A stretch of 52,438 bases of DNA from Galbitalea sp036499165 (GTDB taxonomy: Bacteria > Actinomycetota > Actinomycetes > Actinomycetales > Microbacteriaceae), in NCBI GenBank assembly GCA_036499165.1, contig DASYEE010000146.1:1-52438 (forward strand). Direction: 5' to 3'. Positions 16,628-25,102 of this stretch are shown here, in pieces; within the stretch, counting starts at the first letter, position 1; every line of letters begins with the position of its first letter. The notes below the pieces were generated by a model. It had not been told where the DNA came from, did not search any database, and saw only the letters and a program-made list of their open reading frames with translations. The translations under genes were made by a program, and so were the position numbers.

Positions 16628-17500
16628 ATGGAGAGGCGGGTCATCACTACGACCACGGGGCCGGTGGAGATCGTGCTCGTGCCGGGGCCGCGTCCACCCG
16701 TCTTGTTCTTTCCGGGAGGCCATTGCTCGGCGATGTGCGATTGCGGATGGGAGGTTTACACGAGACTAGGTTTTGGAACTGTTTCGTTCTCGCGTCCGGA
16801 ATACGGTGAGACGCACGTCGGCGCACTTAGTCCCGAGTTGTTCGTTCGGCAGGTTCGTGAGGTGTGCGAGCAACTTGACATCTCGGCCGTCGCTGCTGCT
16901 GTCGGAGTGTCGTTCGGAGGCATGCAGGCCGTGCATGCCGCTGGCGATCCGGCGCTCGGAGTGCCCCGTCTGGTTCTTCATGGCTGTGCGCCCTCCAGTT
17001 TGCCGTACCCTGATTCCCGTCTTCAGGCGATTGGTGCCCCTGTCTTGTTCTCACCGCTGCTGCAAGGGCTCGTGTGGCGACTGGTGCGCCGCCTGGTCGG
17101 CTCAGAGGCAGGTCTGAGACGGGTTATGGCTGGCCTGTCGAATCTTCCTGTCGACGCGTGGTGGAACAAACTCGACCTTGCCGACAAGACGGAGTTGCGG
17201 GTCCTCTTTCGCACCATGAGCTCCGATTCTGGGTTCGCAAACGATCTTCGCCAAGGGCGAGCGCGCGACGCCGCGGATCGGCAAGGGGCTATGTCGAGAG
17301 TCAGGTGTCCGACCCTCGTGACGGGCTCTCGGCATGACGGGGGAGTGTCGTTCGAGCATGCGGTGGATTTCGCCGACGTCATCCCGAACGCGGCTCTCAT
17401 CGAACTGGATTCGCCGAATCACATCTTCTGGATCGGGCCTGGAAGGGCCGAACTCCGGTCGGTGGTGGCCGCATTCATGGGTGAGTCAAGCTGCGAATGA
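16628..17500 (+). CDS. Alpha/beta-fold hydrolase
   Basis: This 290-aa hydrolase has a readable triad: S95 in the nucleophile elbow GVSFGG, an acid in GSRHDGG (about 242), and H265 in SPNHIFW. Oxyanion residues are likely in FFPGGH (about 28-32). There is no signal peptide. Between strands and lid (about 130-200) it is rich in leucine and arginine, typical of a helical cap. The function is unspecific from sequence. It is the last plus-strand gene before an AT-rich gap and a convergent minus-strand operon. Confidence 0.85.
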   Translation: MERRVITTTTGPVEIVLVPGPRPPVLFFPGGHCSAMCDCGWEVYTRLGFGTVSFSRPEYGETHVGALSPELFVRQVREVCEQLDISAVAAAVGVSFGGMQAVHAAGDPALGVPRLVLHGCAPSSLPYPDSRLQAIGAPVLFSPLLQGLVWRLVRRLVGSEAGLRRVMAGLSNLPVDAWWNKLDLADKTELRVLFRTMSSDSGFANDLRQGRARDAADRQGAMSRVRCPTLVTGSRHDGGVSFEHAVDFADVIPNAALIELDSPNHIFWIGPGRAELRSVVAAFMGESSCE

Positions 17501-17591
17501 GGAACTCCTGGCGGTCGTCGTGGATCCGGAGTGGATTGGCGACGCGTCATAGCCCGGGGCATGGCTCATGTAATGGGATAATTACGATTAC

Positions 17592-17625
17592 TTGACATAA
17601 TTTGCATTATCAGCGTTGATAATGC
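17592..17625 (+). promoter_or_regulatory. AT-rich operator-like palindrome with -35-like box
   Basis: GCATTATCA (17604-17612) and TGATAATGC (17617-17625) form a perfect 9-bp inverted repeat with spacer GCGT. TTGACA lies at 17592-17597 and GATAAT at 17618-17623 (spacing 20, longer than ideal). It lies between two convergent 3' ends, so no gene in its expected direction starts nearby. Confidence 0.5.
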
Positions 17626-17657
17626 GAGTAAATTCGGGGTTTGCTTCCATGCCGCGC

Positions 17658-18248
17658 TCAGGCGTGGACGCTGTGCGTTTCGACCTGGCGGGCAAAGTTG
17701 CGGAACAGCTCGATGCCGTCAGCCGTCAGGATGCTCTCCGGGTGAAATTGCACGCCTTCGACCAGCAGGCTGGCGTGCCGTAAGCCCATGACGTAGCCGT
17801 CGTCGGCTGATCGCGCTGTCACGAGCAGCTCTGCCGGTAACGTCGACTCGTCGACGACCAGAGAGTGATACCTGGTTGCTGTGAAGCCGGGTGCGATGCC
17901 GTCGAAGACACCAGTGCCGTCGTGGATGATCGAACTCGTCTTGCCGTGCATCTGGTGTGCGGCTGGTGCAACCGTCGCACCGAAGGCCGTCGCGATGCTC
18001 TGCAACCCGAGACAAACTCCAAATACTGGCTTCTGCCCAGCGAGCTGGGCAACCATTTCGACGTGACCCGAGTCCTCCGGGGTGCCGGGGCCTGGCCCCA
18101 GAAGGACGAAGTCAGAGTCATCCTGCAGCGCTTCGAGAGGGGTCAATTCCCCCGATCTCACGACGACGGTGTCGACGTCGATCATCCTCAGATACTGGTA
18201 GATGATGTGCGAAAAGCTGTCGAACGCGTCGATCAACAGGGCCTTCAT
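17658..18248 (-). CDS. Glutamine amidotransferase subunit (PabA/TrpG type)
   Basis: This class I glutaminase subunit delivers ammonia to a chorismate-using partner. It has 196 aa. Nucleophile C79 lies in GVCLGLQ, the triad H169 and E171 are in FHPES, and GPGPGTPEDSG (51-61) is the oxyanion region. The N-terminus IDAFDSFSHIIYQYL is a variant of the usual DNYDSFT. The ATG at 18248 overlaps the stop of the upstream synthase gene as ATGA, so the two are translationally coupled. Whether the product is anthranilate or aminodeoxychorismate cannot be decided. Confidence 0.9.
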   Translation of the reverse strand: MKALLIDAFDSFSHIIYQYLRMIDVDTVVVRSGELTPLEALQDDSDFVLLGPGPGTPEDSGHVEMVAQLAGQKPVFGVCLGLQSIATAFGATVAPAAHQMHGKTSSIIHDGTGVFDGIAPGFTATRYHSLVVDESTLPAELLVTARSADDGYVMGLRHASLLVEGVQFHPESILTADGIELFRNFARQVETHSVHA

Positions 18249-19759
18249 GCCAACTCTCCGTTCGTGATCGCGCGAATCGTCGAACCCATCTTCGCCCGAG
18301 TCTCCAGCCATTCGCTCTCTGGCGTCGAGTCAACCACGATCCCGGCGGATGCGCGGGCGGAGTACCCGTCTGCGGAGGCGACGATCGTGCGAATGCTGAG
18401 GGCCAGGTTCGTAAAGCCGCCGAAGCCGATAAGGCCGAATACGCCGGCATAGATCCCGCGACGCGTCTTCTCGAGGTCTTCGATGATCTCCATCGCGCGG
18501 ATCTTCGGTGCTCCGGTCATAGTTCCGGCCGGGAAGGTTGCACAGATCACGTCGTAGACATCGGCGCCGGCATCCATGGTGGCTGTCACAGTCGAGACCA
18601 GGTGGAATACGTGCGAATACTCTTCGATCGTCATGAGCGCGCCCACCGACACGGTGCCGGGAACGGCCACCCGACCGAGATCGTTCCGACAGAGATCGAC
18701 CAGCATGATGTGCTCGGCGATCTCCTTGGCATCCTGCTTGAGCCACTCGACGTTCTTGGCGTTCTGTGCGGCGTCGGCCGACTTGCGAGCGGTGCCGGCG
18801 ATCGGACGCATTGTGAGTTCGTCGCGATCGACGCGGACGTGCAGCTCGGGACTGCCACTGATGACGGCCAGGTCCCCCAGCGGTATCAACGCCATGTATG
18901 GCGACGGGTTGATCGCACGGAGCCGGCGGTAAACGTCCAGGTCGTGGCGATCCGCAGGCACAAACACCTTGTAGCCGAGCTGGACCTGGTAGATGTCGCC
19001 CGCGTGAATGTGCTCGAGCGCCGTCGACGTGCGGTCGTAGTACTCGGCAGGCGTCATGGTCGCCTGCGGCTCGACGCCGGCGCCGGGGGCCGGAATATGG
19101 ATGTCGCCGGCGGTATCGATCGGCGGCGCCTCGGCGGCCAGTCTCACGATGCGCTCCCCGTCGACGGGCTCCCAGAGGTCGCTCGACGCCGTGCTCAGCA
19201 CTCCCCTGTCTGCGGGCAGGTCGACGTCGATCGTCGATGCGAATAGCCGAAAAATCATGTCCGGATCATCGTCGCGCTCTGTGATGAGCTGCGGGATTTG
19301 CTCGATGTAGGTAACGGCGTCATAGCTCAGCACCGTGACAAAGCCGAATCCAAAGCTCGCGCTGTCGATTCCCGGAACGTCGAATCCTGACTGCAGGTGT
19401 CGGAGGACATCCCAGATCTCGCTGCGGGAGCGTAGCGAGAACCGATCATCGGCCAGCGACTCAAGCGCTGGGCTCTGGCCCAGTCGCCTGTTCGCCCAGG
19501 CCGCCAGCGCCGGCGCGCCCGTCGCCGTGACGATTCCGTCGTGCACAGTGAGATCGAGCAGTGGCGTGATTCCGATCATCGCCCTGTGCGTGTCGACTTC
19601 CGGCCCGTGCAGCGATTCGAACAGGCAGACTTCGTTCGCTCCGAAGACGTTCCTCAGGTGCACGAAAACCGAGAATGCGCTGTCGCCGTAGATCGGCCAG
19701 CGATCGAGCTGCACACGGGTGTGGTTCGCTCGCTCTACTGTCGCCTGCTCAGCACTCAT
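18245..19759 (-). CDS. Chorismate-binding synthase component I (anthranilate or aminodeoxychorismate synthase)
   Basis: This 504-aa member of the TrpE/PabB family has the chorismate-binding core in its C-terminal half. IYQVQLGYKV and INPSPYMALI are substrate-region motifs. PIAGT (319-323) is followed by EHIMLVDLCRNDLGR and GTMTGAPKIRAMEII, which bind Mg and chorismate. PIAGT, with alanine rather than the lysine of classical PabB (PIKGT), points towards a TrpE-type 1,5-elimination mechanism, while its pairing with a PabA-like subunit is neutral. ATG 19759 was chosen, since the frame upstream is non-homologous. It forms an operon with the glutaminase. Confidence 0.85.
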   Translation of the reverse strand: MSAEQATVERANHTRVQLDRWPIYGDSAFSVFVHLRNVFGANEVCLFESLHGPEVDTHRAMIGITPLLDLTVHDGIVTATGAPALAAWANRRLGQSPALESLADDRFSLRSRSEIWDVLRHLQSGFDVPGIDSASFGFGFVTVLSYDAVTYIEQIPQLITERDDDPDMIFRLFASTIDVDLPADRGVLSTASSDLWEPVDGERIVRLAAEAPPIDTAGDIHIPAPGAGVEPQATMTPAEYYDRTSTALEHIHAGDIYQVQLGYKVFVPADRHDLDVYRRLRAINPSPYMALIPLGDLAVISGSPELHVRVDRDELTMRPIAGTARKSADAAQNAKNVEWLKQDAKEIAEHIMLVDLCRNDLGRVAVPGTVSVGALMTIEEYSHVFHLVSTVTATMDAGADVYDVICATFPAGTMTGAPKIRAMEIIEDLEKTRRGIYAGVFGLIGFGGFTNLALSIRTIVASADGYSARASAGIVVDSTPESEWLETRAKMGSTIRAITNGELA

Positions 19760-19808
19760 GATGCAAGTGTCCCGCACCGCGATACGGCGCTCAAAATCCT
19801 GAGGGGTC

Positions 19809-20291
19809 TCAGGCAGCGCGAGACACCCGTTCGACGTAGCGCGCGACCGCCTCAGCGCAGGTCTCGTGATCGATGACGTCCGGCTCCCCCGACATCGTGA
19901 TCGTCGCGACCAATTCACCGTCGACGTAGAGCGGGATCGAACCGCCATACGCGAGCAGGCTGGAGTGGTCGACGTCGAGTTCGGTGAACGGAACACCGCT
20001 CGCTTCCTGGCGTAGCTTGACAAGGAGCGAGGTGTCGCCGAAGTGCCTGGTCACCGCAGCCTTGCCTGCGAGCCATTTGTCGTTTCCGGCGTTGGTGTTG
20101 CCGAGCTTGGCGCGGTACACAAGGTCGTCGCCGATGACGATGTCGACGGCGAGGCTCACGCCTCGTTCCGCGATGACGTTGGCGGCAACGGTACCGAGCT
20201 CGAATGCGTCCTCTTTGGTGAAGTGCGCGAGTTCGACACGGCCGGCCTCTTCGAGTTGGTCGACGGTGTACGTGGGAAGTTCGCGGGTCAT
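19809..20291 (-). CDS. HbpS-like (GlcG/UPF0303) heme-degrading-domain protein
   Basis: This 160-aa protein of the HbpS/GlcG fold (UPF0303 group) has the conserved middle FELGTVAANVIAERG and the C-terminal YGGSIPLYVDGELVATITMSG turn followed by DHETCAEAV. Family members bind heme or other small ligands. Catalysis is not established for most. The ATG at 20291 has AGAGAGCAACC upstream. It lies 49 bases upstream of the chorismate synthase gene on the same strand, but a functional link is not evident. Confidence 0.82.
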   Translation of the reverse strand: MTRELPTYTVDQLEEAGRVELAHFTKEDAFELGTVAANVIAERGVSLAVDIVIGDDLVYRAKLGNTNAGNDKWLAGKAAVTRHFGDTSLLVKLRQEASGVPFTELDVDHSSLLAYGGSIPLYVDGELVATITMSGEPDVIDHETCAEAVARYVERVSRAA

Positions 20292-20335
20292 GGTTGCTCT
20301 CTTGTGTCGGAGTGAAGCTGGATGCACGGCGTGCG

Positions 20336-20788
20336 TCAGCAGGATGGCAGTTCGCGGCGGATCAGGCTGATGAGCTCTGCGGGCTCCCACGGTTCGCTCG
20401 TCGACAGCAGCTCCGCAATGCTCCACCACCGGCTGTCCAGCACGTCGACGTGCTCCTCCGGCGTCCAGCCGTCGCTGGACGGCTCGAATCGGTCGGTCTG
20501 GAGCGCGTAGAACTCCGCGTGACCCGTGTCGTGGTCCGCGTCATCCCACTGCACCGTGAAGTCGTGCGACCACACGGGCTTACCAACGCTTTCGACGATC
20601 AGTCCGGTCTCCTCGTGCAGCTCGCGAATCGCGGCCTGTTCGTGGGTCTCGCCCGGGTCCACTCCCCCGCCCGGCGTGATCCAGCGTGCGAATCCGCTTG
20701 TGTCCGGAGCTTTCGTCAGGAACAGCAGCACTCGCCCCTCGCGGTCGAAGAGCAGGATGCGCGACGTGAGCCTGTGGCCGACCGTCAT
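20336..20788 (-). CDS. Nudix hydrolase
   Basis: This 150-aa pyrophosphohydrolase has a complete Nudix box: G41-x5-E47-x7-R55-E56-L57-x-E59-E60-x-G62-L63 in the TPGGGVDPGETHEQAAIREL stretch. The opening GHRLTSRILLFDREGRVLL strand pair and the RWWSIAELLS close are typical of small housecleaning Nudix proteins. The substrate (nucleotide or nucleotide derivative) is unknown. It lies 11 bases downstream of the SDR gene on the same strand, so they are probably co-transcribed. Confidence 0.93.
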   Translation of the reverse strand: MTVGHRLTSRILLFDREGRVLLFLTKAPDTSGFARWITPGGGVDPGETHEQAAIRELHEETGLIVESVGKPVWSHDFTVQWDDADHDTGHAEFYALQTDRFEPSSDGWTPEEHVDVLDSRWWSIAELLSTSEPWEPAELISLIRRELPSC

Positions 20789-20799
20789 GAGCGTGCGGG

Positions 20800-21576
20800 C
20801 TACTCTGTCGCGAAGTCGGAGACGTCGCCGACGTAGCGGGTGTGATTGGCAGGAATCGGCTCGACCGCGGCAAGCGCGACCTCGGCAGCGAATTCGGCGA
20901 CGTTGTAAAGCTGGCCCGCAGCTTCGCGACGCTGTCCAATGGCACCGGGATTCGCCCGCTCGAGCAGCGTGGCCGTGATGGTGCCCTCGATCATGTCGCC
21001 CGACACGACGACGAAGCCGATTCCCGCCGCCTCGAGCGTCGGAATCATGTCTCGCAGCGCATCCTCGCCGGCGCGCTTGCTCAGCGCCACCTGAAGGTAC
21101 TCCGGCATCGTCTCGGTCGTCTTGATGAAGTGCGCCTGGTGGCTGGTGACGAACACCACACGGGCACCATCGGCCAATACGGGGATCGCTGCCTCCAGCA
21201 GCGCAAGCTGGGCGTCGCGGTTGAGACGCATCGCGTAGTCCTCGCCCATGCCCGACTCCATGCCACCTGAGGCGTTCATCACCAGGATGTCGAGGCCGCC
21301 GAGCTTCTCAGTAACCTCAGCGAACATGCCCGCTACGGAGTCTGCGTCGGTGAGATCGGCGCCAATCGCGAACGCAGAACCGCCTGCAGCCTCGATCGCC
21401 GCAACCAGTTTCAGCGCCCGCGCCTCCTTGTTGCGGTAATTGATGACGACGGATGCGCCGGCGCCTGCAAAGTAGGAGGCGGTGTCAGCGCCGATGCCGC
21501 GGGATGATCCGGTAATGAGGGCGCGCTTGCCCGTGAGTGAGCCTGCTGCGAGTGGATTAGTCACGGAAGACGACAT
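20800..21576 (-). CDS. Short-chain dehydrogenase/reductase-family protein
   Basis: This Rossmann-fold SDR is 258 aa from ATG 21576 (the open frame extends further, but that stretch is non-homologous). The cofactor motif TGSSRGIG (22-29) and the NASG motif after LDILVMNAS are present. The catalytic YxxxK is altered. The segment reads EYLQVALSK, so V occupies the position where Tyr normally precedes Lys by four, and a Tyr sits three residues earlier. Activity as a dehydrogenase is therefore doubtful or needs a shifted Tyr. It precedes the Nudix gene in a likely operon. Confidence 0.85.
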   Translation of the reverse strand: MSSSVTNPLAAGSLTGKRALITGSSRGIGADTASYFAGAGASVVINYRNKEARALKLVAAIEAAGGSAFAIGADLTDADSVAGMFAEVTEKLGGLDILVMNASGGMESGMGEDYAMRLNRDAQLALLEAAIPVLADGARVVFVTSHQAHFIKTTETMPEYLQVALSKRAGEDALRDMIPTLEAAGIGFVVVSGDMIEGTITATLLERANPGAIGQRREAAGQLYNVAEFAAEVALAAVEPIPANHTRYVGDVSDFATE

Positions 21577-21607
21577 TACCAACTGGCTGAAGCCTGCCGT
21601 GCGATCG

Positions 21608-22555
21608 TCAGAGCGTCGCTTCGTCCGGCTCCGGCTCGTGTGCTTCTGACCCGGCATCATTCCGCCGCCGCGCCAACCGAACGGCCAGCAGCGCGACAGC
21701 CACCGCGAGTCCGATCAAGACCAGGAGGGCGAGGATGGTGGCGAACGGCGGAACCGTGACAGGTTGCGAGAGGGCCTCGCTGACGGTCAGGTCCGGCGTG
21801 TGGATCTTCACAGCGCGGGCCTGGCTGAGGGTGACCCCGTGCGCGACGGCCGAGGTTGGCACGAATCGCGCCGCGAACGAGTAGTCGGTCCCGCGTTGCA
21901 ATTTCACCGGAATCGGGACCCGGATCGGACGGGTCGATGCCGTCGCCTGCGCCACGGTGGTCCGATAGACGGGCTTGGTCGCAGGACCGGTGACGACAAC
22001 GGTCCATGATCCCGGTGGAGTCGTCTTGGTCGTGTCGATCCAGGTTCCGGTGAGCGCGAGGTCGAGCACCGGCGAGGTCGAGGCGCGTCCGATCACCGAG
22101 ATCGCGGCGTCCGCGCTCAGAGCGACCACATCGATCGCGGCGGCCTTCGTCGAATGGCTTGGGAGGAGGCCGGACCCAGTCGCCGGCCGGAAGAATGCAG
22201 TCAACTGGTGGGTGCCCGCGCCGAGGGAAGGCTTGCCGTCCGGGGGCGACAGGTAGACATCCCCATCGCCGGATATCGGGAGAGCGCTCGCGTAATTGCC
22301 CGGGAGTCCGGCGACAGTCACATCGACGGTACCATCCTCGGTCCCTATCGGCCCGCCGGGGGTTTCGACGTGGATCGCGACGGACCAGTCACCTCCGAAC
22401 CCGGTCTGGACCGCCGTCGAACTGGTGAATGCCGTGGTGGTGACCTGGCCGAGGCCATCGGCGGCGGCGACGCCTCCGGGGGCGGCGATGGCGGCGAGAA
22501 CGGCCGCGCCGAGGAACGCTGCCATAAGAGTCTTAGCTCGCATTGGTCGGTCCAT
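21608..22555 (-). CDS. Membrane-anchored secreted protein, unknown function (paralog of the upstream gene)
   Basis: This 315-aa protein has an N-terminal signal peptide (hydrophobic stretch about 8-30, ending AAPGGVAAADG). Next comes a long beta-rich, Thr/Pro-rich extracellular part, and then one C-terminal membrane helix (about 265-292) with a basic stop (RLARRRND) and an acidic tail. It overlaps the upstream gene by 23 bases. An ATG at 22543 would shorten the overlap to 11. No named domain is recognised. The architecture matches the upstream neighbour, so they likely work as a pair at the cell surface. Confidence 0.75.
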   Translation of the reverse strand: MDRPMRAKTLMAAFLGAAVLAAIAAPGGVAAADGLGQVTTTAFTSSTAVQTGFGGDWSVAIHVETPGGPIGTEDGTVDVTVAGLPGNYASALPISGDGDVYLSPPDGKPSLGAGTHQLTAFFRPATGSGLLPSHSTKAAAIDVVALSADAAISVIGRASTSPVLDLALTGTWIDTTKTTPPGSWTVVVTGPATKPVYRTTVAQATASTRPIRVPIPVKLQRGTDYSFAARFVPTSAVAHGVTLSQARAVKIHTPDLTVSEALSQPVTVPPFATILALLVLIGLAVAVALLAVRLARRRNDAGSEAHEPEPDEATL

Positions 22556-23585
22556 TCGTCTCGGTCGGATCGCGGTCGAGTGAGCGGGTGAGTCGAACCG
22601 CGAGAACGAGAAGCGCGATCACGAGCGCGAGAATGAGGATCCCCCAGGTCCCGGCAGCCCATAGCGGAAACTGCGTCCCCGGGTCGATCGCCGCAGTTCG
22701 TTCCGCAGGCGTCGTGCTCGCCGGGTTGCCCGCCGAGACAGGGGCCGCTGTAGCCGTGTAGGACACCGGGGCCGCACCCGTAACAGCAAAGTTGCCTGCG
22801 GTGCTCCCACTCGGCACGAAGCTCGCGGTCACTGTGAAGGTCTGGCCTGCCGGCGGATCCGTCCAATACGCGCTGGCGTACGGCTGCGCACCAACCGCCG
22901 TGGTGACCGCAGCGCTGTGGATGATCCCGCCCTTTCCGTCCTTTACCTCGAACTTCCAGGTGCCGGCTGGGACTCTCGCTGCGGGGAGGTAATCGTCGTC
23001 GTAGCTGCCGTAGTAGCTCGTCGTCGTAATGAACTTGCCCGTCGCGGTCGCGGACAGGATGGCGTGCGAGGTGTGGTTGGGGTCGGTCTCGACATCGACA
23101 GAAGCGGCGAGCTTCGCGGGTACTACTGTCAGGGTGACCGGAGGAGCCGGAGTCGTGTAGTAGACCTTGTCGTAGAACTGGGTTGCCGTGAAAACGTATT
23201 TGCCGATGGGCAATGGCGCGCGATTGACGCTGTCCGACCCGAACGTAAATCCGTCATCCACCTCGACATACTTGACGTGGTCGGCGAACGGTGCTGCCTG
23301 CCCGGCTAGCTTTACGGTGTACCAGGGACTGCACGGACGAAAGTTCGCGCAGGAGAGCGAGTTCGTGCCGCCGTGGTAGCTGAACGACCAGGGCTGGCCA
23401 TACTCAACTGTCACCGCCGTAGGGCCACGTGTCGCCAGTTGATACGGGGGCCCTGCAGCAGCGCCAGCCGTCCCCGCAGGTAACAGCACGAGCACGCTGA
23501 CGAGGCCGATCCCAACAAGCGCGCCAACGGCTCGCGATAGAACAGCTTTGGCGCTGATGCGACCGGTCCCCCGTGTTTGATTCAC
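22533..23585 (-). CDS. Membrane-anchored secreted protein, unknown function
   Basis: This 350-aa protein has a signal peptide (helix about 15-38, AGTAGAAAG), an extracellular region rich in Thr, Ser, Tyr and Pro suggesting beta-sandwich repeats (for example ATGKFITTTSYYGSYDDDY), and one C-terminal membrane helix (about 308-332) with a short basic/acidic cytoplasmic tail. Two cysteines (CANFRPC) probably form a local disulfide. No family is recognised. It is the first gene of a two-gene unit with the overlapping downstream gene, and is divergent from nfeD. Confidence 0.75.
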   Translation of the reverse strand: MNQTRGTGRISAKAVLSRAVGALVGIGLVSVLVLLPAGTAGAAAGPPYQLATRGPTAVTVEYGQPWSFSYHGGTNSLSCANFRPCSPWYTVKLAGQAAPFADHVKYVEVDDGFTFGSDSVNRAPLPIGKYVFTATQFYDKVYYTTPAPPVTLTVVPAKLAASVDVETDPNHTSHAILSATATGKFITTTSYYGSYDDDYLPAARVPAGTWKFEVKDGKGGIIHSAAVTTAVGAQPYASAYWTDPPAGQTFTVTASFVPSGSTAGNFAVTGAAPVSYTATAAPVSAGNPASTTPAERTAAIDPGTQFPLWAAGTWGILILALVIALLVLAVRLTRSLDRDPTETNGPTNAS

Positions 23586-23711
23586 AGGATCGATGCTATC
23601 GACGCCCCCATCAGCCGCGAGGATGATTCGAGTCGTCGACCGGATGACTCTGTTTGGACGGCCCCGAGTGATACCGTCAATCGAGCGACAACGAGAGGCG
23701 CTGAACTGCCC

Positions 23712-24176
23712 ATGGATTTCATCCAGACTTACGCATGGATTATCTGGCTCGCCCTCATCCTGATCACGGTCATCATTGAGGTTACGACCGTGACCTTCAT
23801 GTTCCTGATGCTCGCGATCGGAAGCGTCGCCGGCCTCATTGCCAGCCTGTTCGGTGCGCCATTCTGGGTGCAGGTCGTCATCGCAGCAGTCGTGGCCGTT
23901 TTGCTTTTGTTCGCGGTTCGTCCGCCGTTACTGCGCGCGCTCAAGCGCGGTGGTGATCACGCTCGAACGGGGATCGACGCGCTCTCCGGGATTTCCGGGA
24001 CAGTGACACTCGACTTCAATGGGGACGCCGGTACGGTCAGGCTTGCCAACGGCGAAACCTGGACGGCAAAGCTCGCCGACAGCTCTCATCCTCCGCTTGC
24101 TGCCGGGGATCACGTGATCGTCACCGAAATCAAGGGTGCGACGGCAATCGTCGCGCCCGCCGAAAGGACAAAGTAA
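23712..24176 (+). CDS. NfeD-family membrane protein
   Basis: This 154-aa member of the NfeD1b-type short family has two to three N-terminal membrane helices (about 8-70, with WIIWLALILITVIIEVTTVT) and a C-terminal OB-fold domain (about 95-150) starting GTVTLDFNGDAGTVRLANGE. Such proteins pair with SPFH proteins in membrane microdomains, and an SPFH gene follows 4 bases after the stop. The ATG at 23712 is chosen because the upstream part of the frame is hydrophilic and non-homologous. Confidence 0.9.
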   Translation: MDFIQTYAWIIWLALILITVIIEVTTVTFMFLMLAIGSVAGLIASLFGAPFWVQVVIAAVVAVLLLFAVRPPLLRALKRGGDHARTGIDALSGISGTVTLDFNGDAGTVRLANGETWTAKLADSSHPPLAAGDHVIVTEIKGATAIVAPAERTK

Positions 24177-24180
24177 AGCA

Positions 24181-25101
24181 ATGGACATCTTCTGGGAAGT
24201 AATCCTGGGCATCGTCATCATCTTCGTGGTGATCTTCGTGATCGTCACGATCTTCCGTGCGGTGCGGATCGTTCCCCAGGCAACCGCCGGCATTGTCGAG
24301 CGTCTTGGGAAGTACCACAAGACCCTCTCCCCCGGCCTGAACCTCCTTGTGCCCTTCGTCGACAAGATGCGTCCACTCATCGACATGCGTGAGCAGGTCG
24401 TCTCGTTCCCGCCGCAGCCGGTCATTACAGAAGACAACCTGGTCGTCTCCATCGATACCGTCGTGTATTTCCAGGTCACGGATGCCAGGGCTGCGACATA
24501 CGAGATCCGCAACTACCTCGGTGCCGTCGAGCAGCTGACCACCACGACCCTTCGTAACGTGGTCGGTAGCCTCAACCTCGAGGAGGCACTGACCAGCCGC
24601 GACAAGATCAACAGCCAGCTCCGCATCGTCCTCGACGAGGCGACCGGTAAATGGGGCGTGCGCGTCGGCCGAGTCGAGCTCAAGGCGATCGAGCCACCGG
24701 CATCCATTCAGGACTCGATGGAAAAGCAGATGCGTGCAGAGCGTGACAAGCGCGCCGCCATCCTCACAGCAGAGGGCACCAAGCAGGCAGCCATCCTCCA
24801 GGCGGAGGGTGCACGCCAGGCGGCGATCCTGAACGCGGAGGGTGACGCGAAGTCGCAGATCCTTCGCGCGGAGGGTGAGGCACAGGCGATCACCACCGTC
24901 TTCGGCGCAATCCACGCAGGCAACCCGGACGCGGGCCTGCTCGCCTACCAGTACTTGCAGACGCTTCCCAAGATCGCCGAGGGCGAGGCCAGCAAGCTCT
25001 GGATCATCCCGAGCGAGCTCACCGAAGCGGTCAAGAACATCAGTGCCGGATTCCTCGGCGGCGTCGGGGCATCCGGAGCGTCGTCGGCTCCGAACAAGTA
25101 G
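24181..25101 (+). CDS. SPFH-domain (stomatin/prohibitin/flotillin) protein
   Basis: This 306-aa membrane scaffold has an N-terminal membrane helix (about 5-25), the SPFH core beginning VPQATAGIVERLGKYHKTL, and an alanine/glutamate-rich coiled region (about 185-240) with the repeated phrase QAAIL-AEG. It is expected to oligomerise at the inner membrane and recruit partners such as NfeD. The ATG is preceded by AAAGGACAAAG. The downstream GDPD gene starts 2 bases after the stop, so the three genes are likely one operon. Confidence 0.95.
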   Translation: MDIFWEVILGIVIIFVVIFVIVTIFRAVRIVPQATAGIVERLGKYHKTLSPGLNLLVPFVDKMRPLIDMREQVVSFPPQPVITEDNLVVSIDTVVYFQVTDARAATYEIRNYLGAVEQLTTTTLRNVVGSLNLEEALTSRDKINSQLRIVLDEATGKWGVRVGRVELKAIEPPASIQDSMEKQMRAERDKRAAILTAEGTKQAAILQAEGARQAAILNAEGDAKSQILRAEGEAQAITTVFGAIHAGNPDAGLLAYQYLQTLPKIAEGEASKLWIIPSELTEAVKNISAGFLGGVGASGASSAPNK

Positions 25102-25102
25102 C

